From Noviherbaspirillum sp. UKPF54 (lineage in GTDB: Bacteria > Pseudomonadota > Gammaproteobacteria > Burkholderiales > Burkholderiaceae_D): 64,000 bases of DNA. This document shows positions 18,713 through 27,593 of this stretch, piece by piece. A model generated the notes under the pieces. That model ran no database searches. It saw only the letters and a list, made by a program, of their open reading frames with translations, and was not told the origin of the DNA. The stretch is taken from the NCBI RefSeq assembly GCF_007874125.1, contig NZ_CP040128.1, forward strand, positions 2,666,001 through 2,730,000. Reading direction: 5' to 3'. Within the stretch, counting starts at the first letter, position 1. Each line of letters begins with the position of its first letter. Made by a program: the position numbers and the translations under genes.

Positions 18713-20110
18713 ATGTTTGCAATCAATCCCGACAGCACCACGCCGCTCGTGACCCAGATTGTGGAAGGCATGAAGGAGCTCATCGCCAGCCAGAAGCTGC
18801 GGGCCGGCGCCAAGCTGCCTTCGATCCGCCAGTTTGCCGATACTCAGAAAGTAAGCGCCTCCACGGTCGTCGAAGCCTACGACCGGCTTGTCGCGGAGGG
18901 ATATCTGGTGGCGCGCCAGAGCTCAGGCTTCTACGTGCGCTACATGTCGCGCGGCCTCTACCGCGAGGAGCAGCAATCGCTGCGCAATATCCGCTTCGAT
19001 CCGCTGTGGTTCGTGCGCCGCGTATGGGAGAGCGGTTCGGCCGAAGTGACGCCCGGTTATGGCTGGGTGCCGGACGACTGGCTTGACCCTGATCTGATCC
19101 GGCGCACCATGCGCAACCTCGCCGGCAAGCCATCTGCACAAGGCTCGGGGTACGGGCATCCGAAGGGGTTGACTGCACTGCGCCTGAAAGTCTGCGACTG
19201 GCTGGCCGAGCGCGAAATTGCGGCGGCGCCCGACCAGGTGCTGCTCACCACCGGTGCCAGCCACGCGCTGGAACTGGTGTCGCAATACCTGCTGCGTCCG
19301 GGCGATGCGGTGCTGGTGGACGAGCCGGGCTACAGCGTGATGATGTCCAATCTGCGCGCGCGCGGAGCACGACTGGTCGGCGTGCCGTGGACGGCGACCG
19401 GCCCCGATCTCGCAGCGCTTGAACGCCTCGCCGCCGAACATGCGCCGCGCGCCTTCTTCACCAACCCGCGGCTGCACAATCCGACCGGCGCCAGTTACTC
19501 TCCGGGCGCGGCGCACCGCGTTTTGCAGCTTGCGGACCGCTTCGATTTCATTGTGGTGGAAGACGACGTGAGCGCCGACCTGGATGTCGACGCGCGCCGC
19601 AGCCTGGCTTGCCTGGACCAGCTCAACCGCGTGATCTATCTGACCAGTTTTTCCAAATCGATTTCGCCGCGCCTGCGCACCGGCTTCATCGCCGCCGACC
19701 CGGATGCGATCGAGGATCTCACCCAGATCAAGATGATGACAGGCCTGACCTCGTCCGAGATCACAGAGCGCCTGACGCTCGAGATTCTCAACGAAGGCCG
19801 CCATCGCAAACAGATCAAGTCTCTCAAGGACAAGCTGGCGCAAGCGCAGGATCGCGTCTGCCGCCAACTCGTCCAGTCCGGACTGCTATTGTTCGCGGAG
19901 CCACAGTCGGGGCTTTTCGTGTGGGCCCGGCATCCCGCTTTCGCGGATTCGTCTCTGCTCTGCAACGAAGCGCTCGATGCCAATCTGCTGCTAGCGCCAG
20001 GCCATCTGTTCATGGAGGGCGGGCAATCGTCGCCATGGATGCGCTTTAACGTCGGTTTTTCCGACCGGCCTGAGCTGTTCGAATTCCTGGGCAGACAGGG
20101 ATGTGCATGA
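18713..20110 (+). CDS. MocR/GabR-type PLP-dependent transcriptional regulator (1)
   Basis: 465 residues from the ATG at 18713. The N-terminal GntR winged helix (residues 1-76, LRAGAKLPSIRQFADTQKVSASTVVEAYDRLVAEGYL) is fused to a class I aminotransferase-like domain with PLP lysine in YLTSFSKSISPRLRTGF. A TACAAT element lies at 18668-18673. GabR-type proteins sense GABA-like amines as a PLP adduct and switch the divergent catabolic operon. Its divergent partner is an aminotransferase/gcdH operon, so the ligand may be 5-aminovalerate or a related amine; this is inference. A longer in-frame extension upstream is not family-like. Confidence 0.88.
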   Translation: MFAINPDSTTPLVTQIVEGMKELIASQKLRAGAKLPSIRQFADTQKVSASTVVEAYDRLVAEGYLVARQSSGFYVRYMSRGLYREEQQSLRNIRFDPLWFVRRVWESGSAEVTPGYGWVPDDWLDPDLIRRTMRNLAGKPSAQGSGYGHPKGLTALRLKVCDWLAEREIAAAPDQVLLTTGASHALELVSQYLLRPGDAVLVDEPGYSVMMSNLRARGARLVGVPWTATGPDLAALERLAAEHAPRAFFTNPRLHNPTGASYSPGAAHRVLQLADRFDFIVVEDDVSADLDVDARRSLACLDQLNRVIYLTSFSKSISPRLRTGFIAADPDAIEDLTQIKMMTGLTSSEITERLTLEILNEGRHRKQIKSLKDKLAQAQDRVCRQLVQSGLLLFAEPQSGLFVWARHPAFADSSLLCNEALDANLLLAPGHLFMEGGQSSPWMRFNVGFSDRPELFEFLGRQGCA

Positions 20111-20187
20111 AAGGCAGGCCCGCACGAAATTGAGGGACGGGCGATTTACCTGGCCGATGCGGCAGATTACGTGAGCAATTCTGTTAA

Positions 20188-20213
20188 GTCCCCTCTCCCG
20201 CAGGAGAAGGGAC
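20188..20213. repeat. intergenic hairpin repeat, CCTCTCCCGCAGG core (copy 1)
   Basis: Imperfect stem GTCCCCTCTCC...GGAGAAGGGAC between the converging MocR and porin genes. It shares the core CCTCTCCCGCAGG with the hairpin at 23875-23894, suggesting a dispersed REP-like family that may also serve as terminator. Confidence 0.5.
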
Positions 20214-20227
20214 ATTTGCACTACCTG

Positions 20228-21250
20228 TCAGAACTTATGGCGCAAGCCGACGTTGAACAGCGTCGGATCGTTGCCGTTGGCGGCGGCGCCGTTCAAAGCC
20301 GCACCGGAATCATTGCTCGTGTGCGAAAGCGAGGTGTACACGCTGGTGCGCTTGGACAGGGCATGCGTATAACCGATGGCGATTAGCGTCGAGTTGGCAT
20401 CGGCTACATCGCGCACGTTGTTCCGGATGTACGACAACATCGCCGTGCCTGCGCTGCCGACCGGCGCCGACAGGCCGAGCAGCCAGTTGCGATTCTTGAC
20501 GGTCGCGCCGGGCGTATTGCTTTCCAGTTTGCTGTCGCCATAACCGAGATGCGCCTTGGCCGGGCCGAAGTTGTACACGGCGCCGATAAATGCATGCTTC
20601 GTGTCGGCGACTACGGGCGCCGCGGTCGTGTTGGCGTTGTGATAGCCGAACTGCACATTGATCGGGCCGTTCACATAGCCAAGGCCCAGGCCATACTGGC
20701 GGTTGTCGGAAAAGCTGCCGGGCGATTCGCCCATTATGTAGCTGGCCTGGCCGGAGAATCCGTTCATGGACGGCAGCGAATAATTGATCGTATTGTCGGT
20801 GCGCAGCGGATACGTGCCTGCACCGAACATCAATGACGCATCGCCCGCCAGGCCGACTTCGAACGGATCGATTTCGGCCAGGGCGAGGAACAGCGGCGCC
20901 CACTGGCGGCCAAGCTTGACGGAGCCGAAGCCGCCGTTCAAGCCGACCCACGCCTGACGGCCGAACAGGCGCCCGGTCTGGGTGCTTGCGCCGGAGTCGC
21001 TATTGAAGCCGTTTTCGAGCTGGAAGCTGGCCGACAGACCGCCACCGAGGTCTTCCGATCCCTTGAAGCCGATACGGCTGGGCAGCTGGGTGCCGTTATC
21101 GAGGCTGTAGGTGCGCGAGTTCGCGGCGGCGCCGTTGTCCGCGTAGTTGAGCGCGATGTCGAGCACGCCGTAGATAGTGACATTGGATTGCGCTGAGGCC
21201 GTGCCTGCGAGCGCTCCCATTACCGCAAAAGCGAGAAGTGTTTTTTTCAT
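20228..21250 (-). CDS. trimeric porin (betaproteobacterial Gram-negative porin family)
   Basis: 340 residues. The signal peptide MKKTLLAFAVMGALAGTASA is cleaved before QSNVTIYGVLDIALNY, the hallmark start of OmpC/Omp32-type betaproteobacterial porins. SRIGFKGSEDLGGGLSASFQLENGF and FGRQAWVGLNGGFGSVKLGRQ are family landmarks, and the protein ends in GLRHKF. It forms 16-stranded general or substrate-selective outer-membrane channels. Lying beside the polyamine-type ABC importer and aminotransferases, it may provide outer-membrane entry for the same amines, but such porins are numerous and the link is only positional. Confidence 0.92.
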   Translation of the reverse strand: MKKTLLAFAVMGALAGTASAQSNVTIYGVLDIALNYADNGAAANSRTYSLDNGTQLPSRIGFKGSEDLGGGLSASFQLENGFNSDSGASTQTGRLFGRQAWVGLNGGFGSVKLGRQWAPLFLALAEIDPFEVGLAGDASLMFGAGTYPLRTDNTINYSLPSMNGFSGQASYIMGESPGSFSDNRQYGLGLGYVNGPINVQFGYHNANTTAAPVVADTKHAFIGAVYNFGPAKAHLGYGDSKLESNTPGATVKNRNWLLGLSAPVGSAGTAMLSYIRNNVRDVADANSTLIAIGYTHALSKRTSVYTSLSHTSNDSGAALNGAAANGNDPTLFNVGLRHKF

Positions 21251-21550
21251 TGTTGGACCTGCGATGTGATGGAAAAAATCGTGGCTAAGCGTGCGGCAGA
21301 ATGGCCTTTGTCACCGCCCTGCCGGCGTTTCGGACATGGGTGATTGTCGTTGTCTCCTCAAGTTGAAAGTAAATGCTCTCCCCCCGGCTGCGTACGGGCG
21401 TACGTAGCCGTTTTCCCCTTTTGAAGGGCTTCTCGATTGGTATGCTTGCGCGGGTCGCGCCTGCGCGGCGCAATGCAGGTGAAAGAAATCAGTCGCGGGC
21501 GGGCTTCCGCTTTTTGAAACGCAAACCCGCAGCCTCTTTCGCGGCGAGGT
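21251..21550. other. intergenic region upstream of the porin gene
   Basis: 300 bases between the dehydrogenase stop and the porin start, all genes being on the minus strand. It must hold the porin promoter; I see no clear hexamer pair or terminator. Small open frames here have no coding character. Confidence 0.3.
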
Positions 21551-23005
21551 CTAGATGCCGCCCATGCACAGATACTTGATCACGAGATAGTCGTCCATCC
21601 CGTACTTCGAGCCCTCGCGGCCCAGGCCCGACTGCTTGACGCCGCCGAAGGGCGCCACCTCGTTGGAAATCAGACCGGTGTTGATGCCGACCATGCCGCT
21701 CTCCAGGCCTTCCGCGACACGCCAGATGCGGCCGATGTCGCGCGAATAGAAATAGCTGGCAAGGCCGAATTCGGTATCGTTGGCCATCGCAATCGCTTCC
21801 GCGTCGTCCTTGAAACGGAACAGCGGCGCCAACGGACCGAAGGTCTCTTCCTTCGCCACGCGCATGTCGGACGTAACGCCAACAATCACGGTCGGCTCGA
21901 AGAAGGTATGGCCGAGCGCATGGCGCTTGCCGCCGGTGAGGACGCGCCCGCCCTTGGCGACCGCATCCGCCACATGCAGCTCGACCTTCTGCACGGCGTC
22001 GCCGTCGATCAGCGGGCCTTGCGTGACACCCGGCTCCAGGCCGTTACCCACCTTCAGCTTTTTCACGGCGGCGACCAGCTTCTCGGCGAAGGCATCGTAC
22101 ACGCCATCCTGCACGTAAATGCGGTTCGCGCAGACGCAGGTTTGCCCCGCGTTGCGGTACTTGGACGCGATCGCGCCTTCCACTGCCGCATCGAGATCGG
22201 CATCATCGAATACGATAAACGGCGCATTGCCGCCGAGTTCGAGCGAGAGCTTCTTGATGGTCGCTGCCGATTGCTGCATCAAGAGGCGCCCCACTTCGGT
22301 CGAGCCGGTGAAGCTGAGCTTGCGCACCGTCGGGTTGGATGTCATCTCGCCGCCGATGGCGCGCGCGTCGCCGGTAATCACGGAGAACACGCCGGCCGGC
22401 ACGCCGGCGCGCTCGGCCAGCACCGCCATGGCGAGCGCGGAATACGGTGTGCTTTCTGCCGGCTTGACGATCATCGGGCATCCGGCAGCCAGCGCCGGGC
22501 CGACCTTGCGCGTGATCATCGCAGACGGGAAGTTCCACGGCGTGATCGCGGCGCACACGCCGATCGGCTCCTTGACCACTACCAGGCGGCGGTCGCTCCA
22601 GGGCGAGGCCAGCGTATCACCGGAAACGCGCTTGGCTTCCTCGGCGAACCATTCGATGAAGGAAGCGGCATATGCCACTTCGCCCTTCGCCTCGGCCAGC
22701 GGCTTGCCCTGCTCGACCGTCATGATCTGCGCGAGATCGTCGGCATTGGCCAGCATCAGGTCATTCCACTTGCGCAGGATCGCGCTGCGTTCCTTGGCCG
22801 TCTTCGCGCGCCATCCGCGCCACGCTTCGTTAGCGGCGGCAATGGCGCGGCGCGTCTCGGCCGTGCCCATATTGGGAACATGGCCGATCACCTCGCCAGT
22901 GGCGGGATTGGTCACGGCAAAGGTTTCGCCATTGTCGGCGTCGCACCACTGGCCATTCAGGTATGCCTGCATGCGCAGCAGAGACGGATCTTTCAATTGC
23001 AACAT
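21551..23005 (-). CDS. gabD: NAD(P)-dependent succinate/glutarate-semialdehyde dehydrogenase
   Basis: 484 residues, aldehyde dehydrogenase superfamily, normal GabD length. Catalytic cysteine C290 in NAGQTCVCANR and general base E256 in LELGGNAPFIVFDDADLD, with CAAITPWNFPSAMITRK for cofactor binding. The second cysteine two residues on (CVC) is typical of GabD, where it allows redox control. It oxidises succinate semialdehyde, and often glutarate semialdehyde, the products of the two aminotransferases in this block. It is 10 bases from the upstream permease gene, so it is the distal gene of the ABC transporter operon. Confidence 0.92.
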   Translation of the reverse strand: MLQLKDPSLLRMQAYLNGQWCDADNGETFAVTNPATGEVIGHVPNMGTAETRRAIAAANEAWRGWRAKTAKERSAILRKWNDLMLANADDLAQIMTVEQGKPLAEAKGEVAYAASFIEWFAEEAKRVSGDTLASPWSDRRLVVVKEPIGVCAAITPWNFPSAMITRKVGPALAAGCPMIVKPAESTPYSALAMAVLAERAGVPAGVFSVITGDARAIGGEMTSNPTVRKLSFTGSTEVGRLLMQQSAATIKKLSLELGGNAPFIVFDDADLDAAVEGAIASKYRNAGQTCVCANRIYVQDGVYDAFAEKLVAAVKKLKVGNGLEPGVTQGPLIDGDAVQKVELHVADAVAKGGRVLTGGKRHALGHTFFEPTVIVGVTSDMRVAKEETFGPLAPLFRFKDDAEAIAMANDTEFGLASYFYSRDIGRIWRVAEGLESGMVGINTGLISNEVAPFGGVKQSGLGREGSKYGMDDYLVIKYLCMGGI

Positions 23006-23015
23006 AGGATTCCTC

Positions 23016-23852
23016 TTAGTATTTGGCAGCAGCCTTGTTACGCCCGCGCAGCCATTCCAGCGTTCCTAGCAGGCAGATTGAGAAAAAAATCAGGATGGTT
23101 GCCAGCGCGGCGATGGCCGGGCTGATGTTTTCGCGGATACCCGCAAACATCTGGCGCGGCAGCGTCGATTGGCTCGGACCCGCGACGAAGAGCGTGACCA
23201 CGACTTCGTCGAAGGAGGTGCCGAACGCGAACAGCGCTCCCGAAATCAGGCCCGGCGCGATCACCGGCAGCGTGATCCGGAAGAACGTGCGCAACGGGCT
23301 CGCTCCCAGGCTTAGGCTGGCGCGCACCAGGTTGTGGTTGAATCCGGCCAGCGTGGCCGACACGGTGGTAACGACGAACGGCGCGCCCAGCGCCGCATGG
23401 GCCAGGATCAGGCCGGTATAGGTTTCCGAGAGGCCGATCTGGGCGAAGAAGATGTACACGCCGACGCCGACCACCACCACCGGCACCACCATCGGCGAAA
23501 TCAGCACTGCCATCACGACCGCCTTGCCGCGGAACTCGGCCTTGTTCAGGCCGACTGCTGCCAAGGTGCCGAGCACGGTCGCCAGCAGCGTCGCCGCCGG
23601 CGCGACGATGAAACTGTTCTGCGCGGCGCGCACCCAGTCGTCCGACTCGAACAGGCTCTGATACCAACGCAGCGAAAAGCCGGGTATCGGGTACGACAGG
23701 AACGTGCTGTCGGCGAAAGACAGCGGAACGATCACGAGGATCGGCAGGATCAGGAACAGCAGCGTCAGCAGGTTCAACCCGCGCAGGGTGAAGAACCACG
23801 CGCGTTCGGAAAGCGACTGGTACGGTGCGAATGTCGGCAGTATGTGTTTCAT
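23016..23852 (-). CDS. ABC transporter permease, polyamine/PotI-like
   Basis: 278 residues from the ATG at 23852 (preceded by AAGGAAAA); a GTG at 23870 would add six residues. Six membrane segments, and the EAA-type loop reads ASLSLGASPLRTFFRITLPVIAPGLISG. It is the second inner-membrane subunit of a spermidine/putrescine-type importer and pairs with the larger permease encoded just upstream. The order in the operon is ATPase, binding protein, permease, permease, dehydrogenase, with an aminotransferase gene in front. That arrangement favours import of putrescine, GABA or 5-aminovalerate, although specificity is not proven by sequence. Confidence 0.88.
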   Translation of the reverse strand: MKHILPTFAPYQSLSERAWFFTLRGLNLLTLLFLILPILVIVPLSFADSTFLSYPIPGFSLRWYQSLFESDDWVRAAQNSFIVAPAATLLATVLGTLAAVGLNKAEFRGKAVVMAVLISPMVVPVVVVGVGVYIFFAQIGLSETYTGLILAHAALGAPFVVTTVSATLAGFNHNLVRASLSLGASPLRTFFRITLPVIAPGLISGALFAFGTSFDEVVVTLFVAGPSQSTLPRQMFAGIRENISPAIAALATILIFFSICLLGTLEWLRGRNKAAAKY

Positions 23853-23874
23853 CGTTTTTTCCTTTTTCACTCTC

Positions 23875-23894
23875 CTCTCCCGCAGGCGGGAGAG
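23875..23894. repeat. intergenic hairpin repeat, CCTCTCCCGCAGG core (copy 2)
   Basis: Perfect stem CTCTCCCGC / GCGGGAGAG between two permease genes inside one operon. It shares its core with the repeat at 20188-20213. Within the operon it may stabilise the upstream mRNA segment or simply be a dispersed repeat. Confidence 0.6.
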
Positions 23895-23900
23895 AGAGAG

Positions 23901-25184
23901 TCATCCCATGCTCACGTCCATCTTGGCGAAGCGCCGGTACACGCCGTACAGCACCAGCGTTGCCGCGAACAGCAGAGCCCCCAGCGCGCACGCCATGCCC
24001 CAGTTGATCGTCACATTGATGAAGTAGGCGACGTAGTAGCTGACCATCTGTTCGTTGGTACCGCCCAACAGCGCCGGCGTGATGTAGTAGCCAAGCGCGA
24101 GGATGAACACCAGCAGCGCGCCGGCGCCGATGCCCGGATAGGTCTGCGGCACGTACACGCGCCAGAACGCGGCGAACGGATGGCTGCCGAGCGAGACCGC
24201 GGCGCGCATGTAAGACGGCGGGATCGATTTCATCACGCTGTACATCGGCAGGATCATGAACGGCAGCAGGATGTGCGTCATCGAGATATACACGCCAGTG
24301 CGATTGAACAGCAACTCCAGCGGCGAGTTGGTCAGGTGCAGCGCCATCAGGGTCTTGTTGACCAATCCTTCCGACTGCAGCAACACCATCCAGGCGGCGA
24401 CGCGCACCAGGATCGAGGTCCAGAACGGGATCAGCACCAGGATCATGAACAGGTTGGCGCGCCGTTCCGGCATGGTCGACAGCCAGTATGCAAGCGGATA
24501 CCCGAGCAGCAGGCAGAACAGGGTCACGCCAAGGCTGATGACGAAGGTGCGCATGAAAATCTGCTGGTAGGCAGACTGATCCTCGTCCATGTGCACGATG
24601 TTGCCCATGCCGTCCTGGCGCAGGTCGAGCGATGCGAGCAGATAGTATGGCGAATAGCGCGAGCCGTTCTTGGCAATCACCTGCCAGTATTCCGGTTTGC
24701 CCCATTGCTCATCGATGTCGATCAGCGCCTGCCTGGTTTCCTGCGGCGTCATCGGTTTTCCGTCGGCGCCTTGCAGCGGCATGGCGCGCGCGGTTTTCAT
24801 GATGACGGAGCGGGCGCCGGGCAGTTCGCTGTTGACGCGGCGCGCCAGATTGCCGGCGGTGCTGTGCTCGCGTGCGACGGCAAGATCGGCAGCCAGCGCG
24901 GCATACGCGGCGTCCGGCGGCGTGCCGGTGCGCTTCCAGCCCTTCAGCGCCACCACGGTGTTGGGCAGGGTGTCTGCGACTTCCGGGTTTTCGACGGCAC
25001 GCTTGAGCAGGATCGCAATCGGCGCGACGAATACAACCAGCAGGAAAATCATCAGCGGCGCGATCAGCGCAATGGCTGACAGGCGCTTGCGCAATTGAGC
25101 CCGATGCAGTTCGCGCTTCAGCTGCGCGGTAGATGGCTCGGCGATGGGCAGATCGATGGCCGGAGCGATTGCGGAAGTAGTCAT
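23901..25184 (-). CDS. ABC transporter permease, polyamine/PotH-like, with extra periplasmic segment
   Basis: 427 residues, about 130 more than PotB/PotH. The extra part is a hydrophilic stretch (roughly residues 65-205) between the first membrane segment (about 37-60) and the core. The core shows five more segments and the EAA loop AAVSLGSHPFAAFWRVYVPQTYPGIGAG. Such long-loop permeases occur in several proteobacterial putrescine-type systems. The loop probably contacts the binding protein, though that is inference. It forms the channel with the smaller permease downstream and the ATPase encoded at 26438-27535. Confidence 0.87.
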   Translation of the reverse strand: MTTSAIAPAIDLPIAEPSTAQLKRELHRAQLRKRLSAIALIAPLMIFLLVVFVAPIAILLKRAVENPEVADTLPNTVVALKGWKRTGTPPDAAYAALAADLAVAREHSTAGNLARRVNSELPGARSVIMKTARAMPLQGADGKPMTPQETRQALIDIDEQWGKPEYWQVIAKNGSRYSPYYLLASLDLRQDGMGNIVHMDEDQSAYQQIFMRTFVISLGVTLFCLLLGYPLAYWLSTMPERRANLFMILVLIPFWTSILVRVAAWMVLLQSEGLVNKTLMALHLTNSPLELLFNRTGVYISMTHILLPFMILPMYSVMKSIPPSYMRAAVSLGSHPFAAFWRVYVPQTYPGIGAGALLVFILALGYYITPALLGGTNEQMVSYYVAYFINVTINWGMACALGALLFAATLVLYGVYRRFAKMDVSMG

Positions 25185-25290
25185 ATCGCAATATCAATCA
25201 GGGTGAAAAGATGCCGTACTGCGTTTAGCGATACGGCATCAAACCGGCCGTGATGGGCAGGAGTAGCCCATCCGGACGGAGGAGGCAGGA

Positions 25291-26322
25291 TTACTTCGCG
25301 GCCCAGGCGGCAAAGCGCTGTTCCAGTTCTTCGCCGTGATCGGCCCAGAACTTCAGGTTAGCCTGCACCGCAGTCTTGGCATTGGTGGACGATGTGGGCA
25401 ACTGCGACAGCAGCTTGTAATCCATGCGCTTGAACGCGTAGTTGTTCACCGGACCATAGGCGATCTTGGTTGCATAGACATGCTGCGCTTCCGGCGTGCT
25501 GGAGTAGGCGATGAATTTTTCCGCGACGTCCTTGTTCTTCGCGCCCTTCGGAATCACCCAGTAATCGAGATCGTAAACCGAACCGTTCCAGGAAATGGCG
25601 AGGTTCTTGCCTTCGCGCTGGGCGGCGTCGATGCGGCCGTTATACACGGAAGACATCACCACGTCGCCCGCTACCAGGAATTGCGGCGGCTGCGCGCCGG
25701 CTTCCCACCACTGGATATTTCCCTTCAGCTCGTCGAGCTTCTTGAATGCGCGATCGACACCGGCCTTGGTGGACAGGACGTTGTAGACTTCCTTCGGCGC
25801 CACGCCGTCGGCCATCAGCGCGAATTCCATGTTGAAGCGAGCGCCCTTGCGCAGGCCGCGCTTGCCCGGGAATTTCTTGACGTCCCAGAAGTCCGCCCAG
25901 CTCGTCGGCGGCGTCTTCAGCTTGTCGGCGTTATAGCCGAGAACGGTCGACCAGACGAACGCGCCGAGGCCGCATTCATGGATAGCGGCCGGCATGAAGT
26001 CTTCCTTCTTGCCGATCTTGCTGATATCGATCTTTTCCAGCAACCCTTCGTCGCAGGCGCGGCCGATTTCGCCGGATTCGATCTCGACCAGGTCCCAGCT
26101 CACCTTCTTGGTCTCGACCATCGCCTTGAGCTTGGCCATTTCGCCGTTGTATTCGACGACCGTCACCTTGTTGCCGCTCGCTTTCTGGAACGGCTCGACA
26201 TAGGCGGCCTTCTGCGCCAGGCCATTGGCGCCGCCGAAATTGACTACGGTCATTTCGCCGGCATGGGCAAAGCCGGCGGCCATGGCGGCAGCCAGCAGGA
26301 TCGGTTTGAGTGCGTTTTTCAT
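25291..26322 (-). CDS. periplasmic polyamine-type substrate-binding protein (PotD/PotF family)
   Basis: 343 residues. Signal peptide cleaved after FAHA (residue 21), then GEMTVVNFGGANGLAQKAAYVEPF, the start of the family-1 extracellular binding fold. Landmarks include WDLVEIESGEIGRACDEGLLEKID, PTSWADFWDVKKFPGKRGLRKG and WWEAGAQPPQFLVAGDVVMSSVYNGRI. It captures the substrate in the periplasm for the two permeases encoded downstream. PotD-type proteins bind putrescine or spermidine, and close relatives bind GABA or other amines. Genes around it favour a GABA-related amine. Confidence 0.9.
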   Translation of the reverse strand: MKNALKPILLAAAMAAGFAHAGEMTVVNFGGANGLAQKAAYVEPFQKASGNKVTVVEYNGEMAKLKAMVETKKVSWDLVEIESGEIGRACDEGLLEKIDISKIGKKEDFMPAAIHECGLGAFVWSTVLGYNADKLKTPPTSWADFWDVKKFPGKRGLRKGARFNMEFALMADGVAPKEVYNVLSTKAGVDRAFKKLDELKGNIQWWEAGAQPPQFLVAGDVVMSSVYNGRIDAAQREGKNLAISWNGSVYDLDYWVIPKGAKNKDVAEKFIAYSSTPEAQHVYATKIAYGPVNNYAFKRMDYKLLSQLPTSSTNAKTAVQANLKFWADHGEELEQRFAAWAAK

Positions 26323-26437
26323 TTGTGCTCCTTCTCTCGTACTGTTGTTGAAAGGGATCGGTGCGGCTCCCCGGTCGTCCTGCCGGGCAGCACTGGATTC
26401 GCCCCTTCTTGTGCGGGGGCGTCATCCTGTATATCGC

Positions 26438-27535
26438 TTAGCTGAAGATGCGCAGGCGCTCCGGCTCGATGCCCAGCCGGACCGGCATGCCGGTTTCGAG
26501 CCCGGGCAAGGCCTTGTCGTTGAGCGCGATCTTGACGAAGCAGTCATCCTGCTTGTTGAGCGCACAGCGCACGCGCACGTGGTCGCCGAAATAGATCATG
26601 TCGGACACGGTGGCGAGCAGCGCATTGGGCACTGCCGTGTCGCCCGAGTGCAAGTGGATGCGCTCCGGCCGTACGCAGGCGGTCACCTGCTGGCCGGCTT
26701 GCGCTGCATTGATGTTCAGGCCTTCCAGCAGGCTGCCATCCGGCAGGCGCATGGCGCACTGGCCGCCGGCGACATTCGCCACGGTGCCGGTCAGACGGTT
26801 GTTGTCGCCGATGAAGCCGGCAACGAACTGATTCTGCGGGTATTCATACAGCTCGTCGACCACCGCCAGCTGCTGAATCACGCCCTGGTCGAATACCGCG
26901 ACGCGGTCGCTCATGGTGAGCGCCTCGCTCTGGTCGTGGGTGACGTAGACGAAGGTGACGCCGAGGCGCTGGTGCAGCGCCTTCAGTTCCAGCTGCATGT
27001 GCTCGCGCAATTGCTTGTCAAGCGCGCCCAGCGGTTCGTCCATCAACACCAGCTTGGGTTCGAATACGAGCGCGCGTGCCAGTGCGATGCGCTGCTGCTG
27101 GCCGCCCGACAGTTGCGCCGGATAGCGGTCGGCAAATTTCCCCATCTGGACCATGTCGAGCGCCTGTTTCACCTTGGCCGCGCGCGTGCTGCTGTCGACG
27201 CCGCGCACGGTCAGCGGATAGGCGACGTTCTGCGCCACCGTCATGTGCGGGAACAGCGCGTAGTTCTGGAACACCATGCCGATGTTGCGCTTGTGCGGCG
27301 GCACCTTGTTGAGCAGCTGGCCGTCGAGCCGGATTTCGCCGCCGGTCGGGAATTCGAACCCGGCCAGCATCATCAGGCAGGTGGTCTTGCCCGAGCCCGA
27401 TGGCCCAAGCAGGGTCAGGAATTCGCCGCGCTCGATGTTGAGGTCGAGGTGCTTGACGACCAGGTGTTCGCCGTCATAGGTCTTCTTGACGCCGCGGAAT
27501 TCGACCAGCGTGTCGCGCTTTTCTGTATGTATCAC
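26438..27535 (-). CDS. ABC transporter ATP-binding protein, PotA/PotG-like
   Basis: 365 residues. Walker A GPSGSGKTT, Q-loop FQNYALFPHMTV, signature LSGGQQQRIALARAL, Walker B LVLMDEPLGALD and the H-loop THDQSEA are all intact in the first 235 residues. A C-terminal TOBE regulatory domain follows (VRPERIHLHSG...). It powers the importer formed by the two permeases and the binding protein in the same run. 58 bases separate its start from the aminotransferase gene upstream, so transcription probably begins at the MocR-controlled divergent promoter at 28.9 kb. Confidence 0.92.
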   Translation of the reverse strand: MIHTEKRDTLVEFRGVKKTYDGEHLVVKHLDLNIERGEFLTLLGPSGSGKTTCLMMLAGFEFPTGGEIRLDGQLLNKVPPHKRNIGMVFQNYALFPHMTVAQNVAYPLTVRGVDSSTRAAKVKQALDMVQMGKFADRYPAQLSGGQQQRIALARALVFEPKLVLMDEPLGALDKQLREHMQLELKALHQRLGVTFVYVTHDQSEALTMSDRVAVFDQGVIQQLAVVDELYEYPQNQFVAGFIGDNNRLTGTVANVAGGQCAMRLPDGSLLEGLNINAAQAGQQVTACVRPERIHLHSGDTAVPNALLATVSDMIYFGDHVRVRCALNKQDDCFVKIALNDKALPGLETGMPVRLGIEPERLRIFS

Positions 27536-27593
27536 GGAGTGTCTCCATTTATCGACCGGAAGCGGTGCATTGCCGCTCCGGCTTTACAACATG

